DNA of 63,828 bases from an uncultured Collinsella sp. (GCA_900554495.1 USHR01000001.1:1-63828); one strand, 5' to 3'. Shown: positions 16,243-24,781, numbered from the stretch's first letter. Program-made: numbers and translations. The notes: generated by a model not told the origin, from the sequence alone.

Positions 16243-17619
16243 GTGCGTGCGTTTGCTCGACAAATGACAGAGCGTATGAAGGCGGTGGCGGCAGCAGGTG
16301 CCGTCGCCGCCTTTTGGCTTGCCGTGTGGGTCTTCGCGGCGGTGCTGGTGGCGCAGCCACTGATCTTGCCGGGGCCGGGTGCTGTTGCCTTGGCGCTGCT
16401 GCGCCTGGTGTGCGATGGCGGTACCTGGGCGATTTTGGTGGGCTCGGGCGCGCGGATACTGGGCGGGCTGGCGCTTGCCGCGGTGTGTGGTGGCGTGCTT
16501 GCCGGGATTTCGTCACGGTTGCGGGCGTTTGCGCGCCTGGTGGCTCCGGCACTTTCGTTTGTTAAGGCGACGCCGGTTGCCTGCGTGGTGGTCCTGCTGC
16601 TTATTTGGTTGGGATCGGCGCGCGTGAGCATCGCCGCGGTCTTTTTGATGGCGCTGCCGGGCGTGTATTTTTCGCTGGCCGAGGGCTTGGCACAGGTGAA
16701 TAAACCGCTGGAGCAGATGTTCCGTCTGCATGGCGTGCGCGGCTGGCGCCTGTTTTGCGTCCATACCTGGCGCGAAGTCCTGCCGTTTGTGCTTTCGTGC
16801 GCCCGCGCCGTGATCGGCATGAGCTGGAAGGCCGGCGTGGCAGCCGAGCTGATCGGCATGGCGGTGGGCACCGTGGGCGAGCGCATCTATCAGGCAAAGC
16901 TTTTGATTGAGACGGCTGATTTGCTGGCGTGGACCGTGCTGGTCGTTGCCGCCTCGTGGGCGTGTGAGCGCGTGTTGGTGTGGCTGCTGCGGGTTTCGGG
17001 ACCCGTGGCGTGGCGCGCGGCCGTGCGGGCGCATGGGCATGGACTGCGCGGGCGTGCGGGGGCTGCGAGCGATGGCGCCGCAGCGGAGCTTGCGCTTGCC
17101 GTGGGCGATCGTGCGCCGTGGGCTCCGGCACTGGACGGTCTGGTGCTCAACGTGCCCGCGGGCGGGCGTATCTGTGTGATGGGTGCTTCGGGTGCGGGCA
17201 AGTCGACGCTGCTTGCGCTAGCGGCGGGGGAGTCCGCGCCGTGCTCGATGGTGTTTCAGGATGCACGCTTGGTCGAGGGCAGCTCGGCTTTGGATAACGT
17301 GCTGGTGTGTGCCGATGCGCGCGTGGATGCTTCGAACGCTACGACCTTGCTGCGCCGGTTGGTGCCGGGAATCGACGTGCATGTTCGCGTGGCTGAGCTT
17401 TCGGGCGGGCAGCGCCGTCGTGTCGAGATCGCTCGAGCCCTGCTGTGTGGCGGCTGTGCCGTCATTCTGGATGAGCCCTTTACCGGCCTGGACGCCGCCG
17501 CGCGCGATGCGACGGCCGAGGCCGTGCTAGACCTGCTCGACGGTCGCACGCTCTTGCTCGCCACGCACGATGTCGTCGACGTTCAGGCCCTCGATATCTC
17601 GGACATCATCACGCTCTAA
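16243..17619 (+). CDS. ABC transporter permease fused to its ATPase
   Basis: A 458-residue fusion. Residues about 10-250 are a SsuC/ThiX-like permease with several membrane helices and the coupling-loop region (MALPGVYFSLAEGLAQV). From about residue 285 there is an ATPase: GASGAGKST (Walker A, near residue 315), FQDARL (Q-loop), LSGGQ, VILDEP (Walker B) and LATHD (switch His). The ATPase is unusually compact, about 170 residues instead of the usual 230, with little between Walker A and the Q-loop. The GTG start follows GGAGTAGCCC overlapping the end of the binding-protein gene. With the gene at 15184 it makes a complete two-gene importer. Confidence 0.9.
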   Translation: MRAFARQMTERMKAVAAAGAVAAFWLAVWVFAAVLVAQPLILPGPGAVALALLRLVCDGGTWAILVGSGARILGGLALAAVCGGVLAGISSRLRAFARLVAPALSFVKATPVACVVVLLLIWLGSARVSIAAVFLMALPGVYFSLAEGLAQVNKPLEQMFRLHGVRGWRLFCVHTWREVLPFVLSCARAVIGMSWKAGVAAELIGMAVGTVGERIYQAKLLIETADLLAWTVLVVAASWACERVLVWLLRVSGPVAWRAAVRAHGHGLRGRAGAASDGAAAELALAVGDRAPWAPALDGLVLNVPAGGRICVMGASGAGKSTLLALAAGESAPCSMVFQDARLVEGSSALDNVLVCADARVDASNATTLLRRLVPGIDVHVRVAELSGGQRRRVEIARALLCGGCAVILDEPFTGLDAAARDATAEAVLDLLDGRTLLLATHDVVDVQALDISDIITL

Positions 17620-17640
17620 ATACTAACTGAGCAACAAAAT

Positions 17641-17669
17641 GATTCGTTTTCCTCCGTCCCCATGGGGTC
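17641..17669. repeat. Single degraded 29-bp half-site
   Basis: gattcgttttcctccgtccc followed by catggggtcg corresponds to the half-site seen as inverted pairs at 11252-11313 and 30320-30401, with a few substitutions and no partner copy nearby. Confidence 0.7.
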
Positions 17670-17675
17670 GGGTGT

Positions 17676-17720
17676 GGTATTCTATCTGCGGTGTAATACT
17701 TAGGAATACCAAGTAATACC
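17676..17720 (+). promoter_or_regulatory. Iterated AATACY operator-like sites before the RelB-type gene
   Basis: The hexamers AATACT (17695), AATACC (17705) and AATACC (17715) recur at exactly 10-bp steps, one helical turn, and an inverted copy GGTATT lies at 17676. The sites are about 120 bp upstream of the antitoxin-like gene and could be its autoregulatory operator. Confidence 0.5.
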
Positions 17721-17834
17721 AACGCCGCAGAAACAAACTCCGGATGCGGGCCAATCGGGTTGCCTTCACAGCCCGTCGCCCAGCCGCGTGGCCCGCATCT
17801 ATCCGCACTACCGTCGTTTCAAAAAGGAAGCGCC

Positions 17835-18056
17835 ATGGCAGAACACATGACCCCCGTAGTCGCGAAGGTCTTGCCCGAGGAGAAGGCAGCCTTCGCGGCG
17901 GCAACCCAGCTCGTGGGCACCACGCCGTCCAACGCCATCCGCATGTTTATCGCCGCGTTCAATCGCTGCGGCACCTTCCCGTTCGACATCTCGCCCAGCG
18001 GGGCCTTTGGCAAAGAGTGTCCCCAACAGCTAGTCGTTGAAGAACGTCCCCAATGA
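17835..18056 (+). CDS. RelB/DinJ-family antitoxin-like protein, no toxin adjacent
   Basis: A 73-residue protein with the ribbon-helix-helix pattern of RelB/DinJ antitoxins: VVAKVLPEEKAAFAAATQLVGTTPSNAIRMFIAAF. Such proteins repress their own operon and neutralise a YafQ/RelE-type RNase. No toxin gene follows; the next gene encodes a CPBP protease-like protein. The last residues (after about residue 58) are encoded by a short tandem repeat, suggesting the original C-terminus was replaced. The ATG at 17835 follows AAAAAGGAAG. It may be an orphan antitoxin or a plain regulator. Confidence 0.8.
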   Translation: MAEHMTPVVAKVLPEEKAAFAAATQLVGTTPSNAIRMFIAAFNRCGTFPFDISPSGAFGKECPQQLVVEERPQ

Positions 18057-18066
18057 CTAGTCGTCG
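18019..18066. repeat. 27-bp-period tandem repeat over the antitoxin 3' end
   Basis: Two 21-bp copies at 18019-18039 and 18046-18066 (gtccccaacagctagtcgttg and gtccccaatgactagtcgtcg) are identical at 17 positions. They encode the end of the antitoxin and the leader of the next gene. Confidence 0.6.
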
Positions 18067-18079
18067 GGAGGAGGTTGGC

Positions 18080-18991
18080 ATGCTCAATGCGATGATTTGG
18101 GCGCTTGCCTGTTTTGGCGTCGTCGCTGCCGATATTGCCCTGAGCGTCGTGTTGTTCTCCGCCCTTGGCGTCGCATCGGTGTTCATGGGTTTTTCGATCG
18201 ATGGCCTCGACATTCAGTTGCTTCAGGCCGTCGCGCAGACGGCATCGTTTTTGATGGCGCTGCTGTGGTGGCGTTATCTGTGGCCGCGTTCGTTTATGGC
18301 ACGCCGGCAAAGCGAGCGTCCGCTCGGCGGGGGAGCGCGTGGGGCGTGGAAACGCATCGCCTGCGTTATCGTGATCGGCCTGGCCCTGCAGGTGGTCGTT
18401 GGCTACGTGACCGACGCCGTGCTGTCGCTGTTGCCCGAGGCCGCGGCCGACTACAGCGAGCTTGTCGAGGAAACAGGCATGGGCGACACCAGCTATCTCG
18501 CCGTCCTGACTACGGTGCTCGGTGCCCCATTTTGTGAAGAGCTGCTGGTGCGCGGCATTATTTTTGAGTTTTCGCTCCGAGCGTTTAATCCGCAGTGACG
18601 CCCACTTTGGAAGCGCCGGCGTCGTGCGAGCGCGCAGGACGGCGCCATGGTGCCCTGGGCGGCCCCAAGCACGTGGGGTATCGCCGCGGCGATTGTGCTG
18701 CAGGCGGCGGTCTTCGGTTTTATGCACATGAACTGGGTGCAGGGTTGCTACGCGGGTGCCGCCGGCCTCATCTTTGGTTGGGTGCTCGTGACGACCGGAA
18801 AGCTCCGCTACACGATCCTGCTGCACTTTGCCTTTAATGCCGGGTCGTATCTCATGACGTTGCTCTGGTTTGTGAACACGCCGTTCGACGTGGTGGTCAC
18901 GGTTGCCATCGCCGGCGTCATCCTCGTTGAGGCAATGCGCTCGCTGCGCCACGCGTGTGGGATGGACGCAGCGAGCGCACCGCTGCCCTAG
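18080..18991 (+). pseudogene. CPBP-family intramembrane protease gene interrupted by an in-frame UGA
   Basis: One reading frame of 303 codons contains a TGA at 18596-18598. Before it are several membrane helices and the first CPBP motif EELLVRG. After it, in the same frame, are FGFMHMNW and LHFAFNA, which carry the second and third motifs (FxxxH and HxxxN). All three motifs are needed for activity, so the truncated product would be inactive unless the stop is read through. A single base change is enough to explain it. GGGAGGAGG lies 5 bases before the start at 18080. The stop shares the bases CTAG with the convergent ygiQ stop. Confidence 0.8.
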
Positions 18992-21123
18992 TTGCGACGC
19001 CCGCCTCCGTTGGCGCCCTGCCGTCCCTGGGCCGCGCGATTGCGACCGGCAGCGTTCTGTGCGCGCGACATGCCGCCGTGCCCCTTGCTGCTTTTGGGCC
19101 CCTTGCCGGCGCCGCCGCCATGCGGTTTGCCGCCCTTCTTGCCGGTGCCATGCCCGCCGCCAGCAGACGTCTCGCCCGGGCGTGGCGGCACGGGGTGAAT
19201 CAGGCAATGCTTGGTGTAGCCGATCAGATCGCGGCGGCCAGCCTTTTCCAGCGCCTCGCGCACGAGCTTGTAGTTCTCGGGCTTGCGATACTGGATGAGC
19301 GCACGCTGCATGGCTTTCTCGTGCGGGTCGCGCGCCACGTAGATCGGCTCCATGGTGCGCGGATCCACGCCGGTGTAGTACATGCAGGTCGACATGGTGG
19401 ATGGGGTGGGGTAGAAGTCCTGCACCTGCTCAGGCATGTAGCCCATGTCGCGCACGGCTTCGGCAAGGTCCACGGCTTCCTTCATCGTCGAGCCGGGGTG
19501 GCTCGAGATCAGATACGGCACCACATACTGCTTGAGTCCGTATTCGCGGTTCAGGCGTTCAAATTTACGGCAGAACGCGTCGTAGACGGCGCGGCTCGGC
19601 TTGCCCATCACGGACAGTACTGCGTCGCTCACGTGCTCGGGTGCCACGCGCAGCTGGCCCGAGACATGGTGCTCCAGCAGCTCACGCAAAAACTCGTCCG
19701 AGGCGTCGGCCATGGTGTAGTCAAAGCGGATGCCGCTGCGGACGAAGACCTTCTTGACGCCCGGCAGCTGGCGCAGGTCGCGCAGCAGCTGCGTGTAGCC
19801 GCTCTCGTCGACCACCATGTTCTTGCATACGCTCGGCCACAGGCAGCGCTTGTTCTTGCACACGCCGTGCTTGAGCTGCTTGTCACAGGCCGGGCGGCTA
19901 AAGTTGGCCGTCGGCCCGCCCACGTCGTTGATGTAGCCCTTAAACTCGGGGTCGTGCGTGAGCAGCTCGGCTTCGCGCATGATCGAGTTGTGGCTGCGCA
20001 TCTGCAACACGCGGCCCTGGTGGAAGGTCAGTGCACAAAACGAGCACTCGCCAAAGCACCCGCGGTTGGAGCTGATCGAAAACTTGATTTCGGCAAAGGC
20101 CGGCACGCCGCCCGCCGCGTCGTAGTCGGGGTGCCAATCGCGTGCGTAGGGGAGCTCGGCCACCTCGTCCATCTCATCGGTGGTGAGCGTCGCCGATGGC
20201 GGGTTCTGCACCACATAGACGCTGTTGGGGTAGGGCTCTACCAGGCGGTGTCCGGTGATGGGGTCCATATTCTGCTGCTGCACGTTAAAGCTGCGCGCGT
20301 AGTTGAGCTTATCGGCGGTAAGGTCGTCCCAGCTGGGCAGCAGGTCGTAGTCGTAGACCTCGTCGAGCGAGCCCGTGCGGTAAACGGTGCCGTCGATATA
20401 GGTGATCTGATCGACGGGCAGCCCCGCGTCGAGCGCGTCGGCGATCTCGACAATCGCGTGCTCGCCCATGCCGTAGATGAGGATGTCGGCGCCCGAGTCG
20501 AGTAGTACCGAGCGCTTGAGCTTGTCCTGCCAGTAGTCGTAGTGGGCCAGGCGGCGCAGGCTCGCCTCGATGCCGCCGATAATGATGGGGGCATCCTTAA
20601 ACGTCTGGCGGATGAGGTTGCCGTAGACCGTAACGGCTCGGTTGGGACGGCGCCCTTCCTCGCCACCGGGGGTATAGGCGTCGGTGTGGCGGCGGTGCTT
20701 GGTCACCGAATAGTGGTTGACCATGGAGTCCATGTTGCCGGCGCTGACGAGAAAGCCCAGGCGCGGCTCGCCGAGCACGCTGATGCTGGTGGGATCAGTC
20801 CAGTCGGGCTGGCAGATGATGCCCACCTTGTAGCCGTGCGCGTCGAGGAAGCGGCTGATAATGGCCATGCCAAAGCTGGGGTGGTCCACGTAGGCGTCGC
20901 CGCAGATGTAGACGAAGTCGCACTGGTCCCAACCGCGCGCGTCCATATCGGCGCGGCTGACGGGGAGGAACTTATCGCGGCCCGGGCGCCAGGGGCGTGT
21001 GGGCGCTGCTGGGGTATGCGTGGTGTGCCCACCCTGCGCCTTACTGCCGCGCTTTTGCTGCTGGCCCTGTTTGCCCTGCTGACTGCGCTGGTTGTTTTGA
21101 GCGTGCTGAGGCTTTTTTGCCAC
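18988..21123 (-). CDS. YgiQ-family radical SAM protein
   Basis: A 711-residue protein of the YgiQ family, whose biochemical role is unknown. An N-terminal region (IICQPDWTDPTSISVLGEPRLGFLVSAGNMDSM shortened here in meaning to a B12-binding-like fold) precedes the radical SAM motif RGCFGECSFC near residue 330, whose three cysteines bind the [4Fe-4S] cluster. A second Cys-rich stretch (CDKQLKHGVCKNKRCLWPSVC) is typical of the family. Both ends are low-complexity: a Gln/Lys-rich N-terminal tail and a Gly/Lys/Arg-rich tail of about 60 residues. GTG at 21123 is chosen because GGGAGGG precedes it; the frame upstream passes through a palindrome. Convergent with the CPBP gene. Confidence 0.93.
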   Translation of the reverse strand: MAKKPQHAQNNQRSQQGKQGQQQKRGSKAQGGHTTHTPAAPTRPWRPGRDKFLPVSRADMDARGWDQCDFVYICGDAYVDHPSFGMAIISRFLDAHGYKVGIICQPDWTDPTSISVLGEPRLGFLVSAGNMDSMVNHYSVTKHRRHTDAYTPGGEEGRRPNRAVTVYGNLIRQTFKDAPIIIGGIEASLRRLAHYDYWQDKLKRSVLLDSGADILIYGMGEHAIVEIADALDAGLPVDQITYIDGTVYRTGSLDEVYDYDLLPSWDDLTADKLNYARSFNVQQQNMDPITGHRLVEPYPNSVYVVQNPPSATLTTDEMDEVAELPYARDWHPDYDAAGGVPAFAEIKFSISSNRGCFGECSFCALTFHQGRVLQMRSHNSIMREAELLTHDPEFKGYINDVGGPTANFSRPACDKQLKHGVCKNKRCLWPSVCKNMVVDESGYTQLLRDLRQLPGVKKVFVRSGIRFDYTMADASDEFLRELLEHHVSGQLRVAPEHVSDAVLSVMGKPSRAVYDAFCRKFERLNREYGLKQYVVPYLISSHPGSTMKEAVDLAEAVRDMGYMPEQVQDFYPTPSTMSTCMYYTGVDPRTMEPIYVARDPHEKAMQRALIQYRKPENYKLVREALEKAGRRDLIGYTKHCLIHPVPPRPGETSAGGGHGTGKKGGKPHGGGAGKGPKSSKGHGGMSRAQNAAGRNRAAQGRQGANGGGRRN

Positions 21124-21161
21124 GATCCCTCCCGGTGTTTGTATGCTGCACGTAATTGTAA

Positions 21162-21194
21162 CCAGTCTTTTTGGGACGGGGCTAAAAAGACTGG
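21162..21194. repeat. Perfect 11-bp inverted repeat in the ygiQ leader
   Basis: Arms ccagtcttttt and aaaaagactgg around an 11-bp centre. On the minus strand it lies directly upstream of the ygiQ start and would form a hairpin in the leader, or act as an operator between the two divergent genes. Confidence 0.7.
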
Positions 21195-21376
21195 TGGAGT
21201 ACACGAGCTGGCGGATCGGCGTGTCGATGCGGGTGCCGTTTGTTTCCAGACTGTGTATCTGAGCGTTGGAGAGCCCGTCTCGCGCGCACGCCATGTTGTC
21301 AATGGGTTACAGTATGAACGGCGGCTATGTTTCCGCCAACGCACGAGAGAGTCGTCAACAAGGAGGATGCACGACG

Positions 21377-22093
21377 ATGCAGCGTGCCAAACAGATATCG
21401 GAGTCTATTGAGCTGGGCATTATCTTGGCGCTCGCCGGTGGCTTTATGGACGTGTATTCGTACATTGGGCGCGACCATGTTTTCGCCAACGCGCAGACGG
21501 GCAACATCTTGCTGGTGGGCGTGAGCATCTCGGAGGGCAACTGGGCACTTGCGGGGCGCTACTTCTTCCCTGTGGTGTCGTTTGCCGTGGGTATTATGCT
21601 TGCCGATCTGGTACACGAGCGGTTTGGCAGCGTGATCCACTGGCGTCAGGTGACGGTGTTCTTTGAAGCCGTCATCTTGCTGGGCGTGAGCTTTATCCCG
21701 GGCGGCAATTTCAACCTGCTCGCCAACTGCCTCACCTCGTTTGCCTGCGGCATGCAGGTCGAGAGCTTCCGCAAGATCCACGGTCACGGCATCGCTACGA
21801 CCATGTGCATCGGCAATTTGCGCAACGCGCTGCAAAACGTGGACGATTACATCATCACCCACAGGCGCGGCTTTTTGGAAAACGGCCTGCTGTACTTTGG
21901 CGTGATCTTTACCTTTGTGTTTGGCGCCGTGTTGGGCAACTGGTGTATTGAGCGCATGGGCCTGCACGCCATCGTCGTGGCGAGCTTGCTGCTGTTTGTC
22001 GCGTTTGCCATCATGTTCATCGACCGCGAGCGCGACTTGCGCTTACGCTGGAAGGTTGCGGCCGAGGCTTGGAAAGAGGGCTGCCGAAAGTAA
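21377..22093 (+). CDS. DUF1275 (YoaK-type) membrane protein
   Basis: A 238-residue membrane protein with about six hydrophobic helices. The conserved N-terminal segment LALAGGFMDVYSYI with FANAQTGNILLVG a little further on is diagnostic of DUF1275/YoaK. The cellular role of the family is unknown. AAGGAGG lies 11 bases before the ATG at 21377. It is divergent from ygiQ and followed by its own terminator. Confidence 0.9.
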   Translation: MQRAKQISESIELGIILALAGGFMDVYSYIGRDHVFANAQTGNILLVGVSISEGNWALAGRYFFPVVSFAVGIMLADLVHERFGSVIHWRQVTVFFEAVILLGVSFIPGGNFNLLANCLTSFACGMQVESFRKIHGHGIATTMCIGNLRNALQNVDDYIITHRRGFLENGLLYFGVIFTFVFGAVLGNWCIERMGLHAIVVASLLLFVAFAIMFIDRERDLRLRWKVAAEAWKEGCRK

Positions 22094-22097
22094 CCGA

Positions 22098-22135
22098 TTG
22101 CGGCAAAGGGGCTGTTCCTTTGCCGCAATATTTTT
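22098..22135 (+). terminator. Terminator after the DUF1275 gene
   Basis: A 12-bp perfect stem ttgcggcaaagg/cctttgccgcaa with a 7-base loop, followed by tatttttc. Confidence 0.9.
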
Positions 22136-22142
22136 CATCATC

Positions 22143-22160
22143 TGTTGAAACGCTTTAACA
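22143..22160. promoter_or_regulatory. LacI-type operator-like palindrome before fucO
   Basis: TGTTGAAACGCTTTAACA is an 18-bp palindrome with 7 of 9 base pairs symmetric and a central CG, the layout of LacI/GalR or CcpA-type sites, though not a full match to the cre consensus. A TTGACG -35-like box follows at 22164-22169 upstream of the alcohol dehydrogenase gene. Confidence 0.5.
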
Positions 22161-22258
22161 CTTTTGACGTTCTCACGCGTTTTTTGTTTCAAAAACGTTA
22201 GGATGGGACTCATAGCGTGGGGCGTAATGGATGCCCCGCACACGATGGGAGGCTATCA

Positions 22259-23425
22259 ATGGCTAATCGTTTCGTTCTCAATACCATCTCTTATCATGGT
22301 TCCGGCGCCATCAAGGAGATCCCCGGCGAGCTCCAGCGTCGCGGCTACAAGAAGATCTTCGTCTGCTCCGATCCCGATCTGGTCAAGTTTGGCGTTACCG
22401 CCAAGGTGACCGACGAGCTCGACGCCGCCGGCATCGCTTGGAGCCTCTACTCCGAGATCAAGCCCAACCCCACCATCCAGAACGTCAAGGACGGCGTCGA
22501 GGCCTTTAAGGCCGCCGAGGCTGACGCTATCGTGACCATCGGTGGTGGCTCCTCTATGGACACCGCTAAGGCTATCGGCATTATCATCAACAACCCCGAG
22601 TTCGCCGATGTCCGCAGCCTCGAGGGCGTTGCTCCCACTAAGAACCACGCCGTGTTCACCATCGCTGTGCCGACGACCGCCGGTACTGCTGCCGAGGTGA
22701 CCATCAACTACGTCATCACCGACCCCGAGAAGGTCCGCAAGTTCGTGTGCGTCGACACCAACGATGCCCCCGAGGTTGCCGTCGTCGATCCCGACATGAT
22801 GGCTTCCATGCCCGCCGGCCTGACCGCTTCCACTGGCATGGACGCACTGACCCACGCCATCGAGGGCTACACCACCAAGGGCGCTTGGGAGCTTTCCGAC
22901 ATGTTCCACTTTGAGGCTATTAAGCTGATCAGCGAGAACCTGCGCGACTCCGTCGCCGAGGCCAAGTCCGGTCAGCCCGGCTCCGGCCGCGAGGGCATGG
23001 CTCTTGGCCAGTATGTCGCCGGCATGGGCTTCTCCAACGTTGGCCTGGGCATCGACCACGCCATGGCTCACACCCTGTCCGCTCACTACGACACCCCGCA
23101 CGGCGTCGCCTGCGCCATGCTGCTGCCGATCGCCATGGAGTTCAACAAGCCGGTTTGCGCCGAGCGCCTGGCCAAGGTCGCCGTCGCCATGGGCGTTGAC
23201 ACCACGGGCATGAGCACCGACGAGGCCGCCGATGCCGCCATCGCCGCCGTCAAGCAGCTCTCCGCCGACGTGAACATCCCGCACGTCTGCGAGACCATGA
23301 AGGCTGACGAGATCGAGGTCCTGGCCAAGGACGCCATGGCCGACGCCTGCTTCCCGGGTAACCCGCGCGAGGCGACGCTCGACGACGTCATTGAGCTCTT
23401 CAAGAAGATCTGCCCGGCTGCCTAA
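22259..23425 (+). CDS. fucO: Iron-dependent alcohol dehydrogenase, lactaldehyde reductase-like
   Basis: A 388-residue group III metal-dependent alcohol dehydrogenase. The NAD-binding GGGSSMDTAKA is near residue 97; metal ligands lie in GMDALTHAIEGY and GIDHAMAHTLSAHYDTPHG. The closest named relative by pattern is FucO, which reduces lactaldehyde to 1,2-propanediol, but butanol or ethanol dehydrogenase activity cannot be excluded. Codon use is strongly biased to C/G-ending preferred codons compared with neighbours, suggesting high expression and a role in fermentation. GGGAGG precedes the ATG at 22259. No fucose genes flank it. Confidence 0.88.
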   Translation: MANRFVLNTISYHGSGAIKEIPGELQRRGYKKIFVCSDPDLVKFGVTAKVTDELDAAGIAWSLYSEIKPNPTIQNVKDGVEAFKAAEADAIVTIGGGSSMDTAKAIGIIINNPEFADVRSLEGVAPTKNHAVFTIAVPTTAGTAAEVTINYVITDPEKVRKFVCVDTNDAPEVAVVDPDMMASMPAGLTASTGMDALTHAIEGYTTKGAWELSDMFHFEAIKLISENLRDSVAEAKSGQPGSGREGMALGQYVAGMGFSNVGLGIDHAMAHTLSAHYDTPHGVACAMLLPIAMEFNKPVCAERLAKVAVAMGVDTTGMSTDEAADAAIAAVKQLSADVNIPHVCETMKADEIEVLAKDAMADACFPGNPREATLDDVIELFKKICPAA

Positions 23426-23436
23426 CTTGGTTCGGC

Positions 23437-23559
23437 GGGCCCTTGCCCGTTAGCCCCACAATCGTCCTCGGACATGTCGGAAGCCCCCGCTGCGCACTTC
23501 GTGCGGCGGGGGCTTCCTCCGTCCTGCGGAAAGATTGTGGGGCTAACGGGCAGGGGCCC
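23437..23559. repeat. 123-bp nested hairpin after fucO
   Basis: The outer arms (27 bp, 23437-23463 and 23533-23559) are inverted copies with one mismatch. An inner 12-bp perfect stem ggaagcccccgc/gcgggggcttcc (23479-23490 and 23506-23517) closes over a small cgcac/gtgcg loop. No T-run follows the outer arm. It may terminate fucO transcription or protect its 3' end, and the symmetry also suits a mobile palindromic element. Confidence 0.8.
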
Positions 23560-23682
23560 GACGGCTCGTTATCGTGGCGGGCGCAGTTCTGAAGAGCTCG
23601 ATGGGTCATCTCGCTAGGTAAAAAGATGGTTCGCGGTGGTATCGTTGCTGTGGGTTTAATTCGATATGAAAGGGTGACTTTG

Positions 23683-24711
23683 GTGTCCAAGATGGATTCT
23701 ACGCTCTCCTATATTACTGACCAGTTGAAGGCGCTTACCTCGATTGCTTCGCCTACGGGCTATACCCGTGCGGCGACTGATTATCTGATGGAGGCGTTGC
23801 GCGATATGGGCTTTGGGCCCGAGCGCTCCAATAAGGGCAATGTGCTCGTTGAGCTTGGTGGTGAGGGCGAGCCGCTCGTATTGGCGAGCCATGTCGATAC
23901 CCTGGGCGCCATGGTGCGCTCCATTAAGGACAATGGTCGCCTGCGCCCCACGACCCTCGGCGGGCATCAGTGGTCTACGGCCGATGGCGAGAACTGCACC
24001 GTTTATACGCGCGACGGCAATGTCTACACGGGCGTGGTCCTCAATACCGAGCCTTCGGCGCATGTGGCCGATGAGCCGGTCAAGGCCATCGAGAAGAACA
24101 TGGAAATCCTGCTCGACGAGAACGTCGACAGCAAGGACGATGTGCTCGAGCTGGGTATTCAGACGGGCGACATCATCGCTATGGATCCGCGCACCACGGT
24201 GACGGAGAGCGGCTACATCAAGAGTCGCTTCCTTGACGACAAACTGTCCGCGTCGATTCTGCTGGGTTTGGCCCGCGCCGTCGCCGACAGCGAGGTGACC
24301 CTTTCGCGCAAGGTATCGCTGCTCTTTACCGTGTACGAGGAGGTTGGCCACGGCGGTGCCTTTGTGCCGGCCGACACGCGCGAGATGATCAGCGTGGACA
24401 TGGGCTGCGTGGGCGACGACCTGGGCTGCACCGAGCGCATGGTTTCGATTTGCGCCAAGGATTCGGGCGGTCCGTACAACTACGACCTGGTAACCACGCT
24501 GTCCAACATCGCGCGCGAGCTGGAGCTCGATTACGCCATCGATGTGTACCCGCACTATGGCTCCGACGTCGAGGCCACGCTCTCGGCCGGCTACGACATT
24601 CGCCATGGTCTGATCGGCCCCGGCGTGTACGCGAGCCACAACTACGAGCGCAGCCACATCGACGGCGTGCGCAATACCTACGAGCTGGTTCGCGCCTACG
24701 TTCAGCGCTAG
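23683..24711 (+). CDS. M42-family metallopeptidase
   Basis: A 342-residue cytoplasmic aminopeptidase-like enzyme. The di-metal site is visible as ASHVDTLG (His, Asp), FLDDKLSA (bridging Asp), the catalytic pair YEEVGHGG, SVDMGC (Asp) and the final His in ASHNYERSH. These are complete, so an active peptidase is expected; M42 enzymes trim N-terminal residues from peptides. The GTG at 23683 is preferred because AAAGGGTGA lies 5 bases upstream; an ATG three codons later is also possible. It is flanked by the nested hairpin upstream and a terminator downstream, so it is monocistronic. Confidence 0.88.
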   Translation: MSKMDSTLSYITDQLKALTSIASPTGYTRAATDYLMEALRDMGFGPERSNKGNVLVELGGEGEPLVLASHVDTLGAMVRSIKDNGRLRPTTLGGHQWSTADGENCTVYTRDGNVYTGVVLNTEPSAHVADEPVKAIEKNMEILLDENVDSKDDVLELGIQTGDIIAMDPRTTVTESGYIKSRFLDDKLSASILLGLARAVADSEVTLSRKVSLLFTVYEEVGHGGAFVPADTREMISVDMGCVGDDLGCTERMVSICAKDSGGPYNYDLVTTLSNIARELELDYAIDVYPHYGSDVEATLSAGYDIRHGLIGPGVYASHNYERSHIDGVRNTYELVRAYVQR

Positions 24712-24744
24712 GGGAGTAGCTTGCGACTCGGCTGACCAATCGCT

Positions 24745-24770
24745 AAGGCCCGATTTCTCGGGCCTTTTTT
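24745..24770 (+). terminator. Terminator after the M42 peptidase gene
   Basis: aaggcccga/tcgggcctt stem with a short loop followed by a run of six T. Confidence 0.9.
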
Positions 24771-24781
24771 CGCTTTGGGTT

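Noticed and set aside
18596..18598. Selenocysteine codon in the CPBP gene
   Set aside because: The position is not a catalytic site of the family and no supporting hairpin was recognised; a nonsense mutation is simpler.
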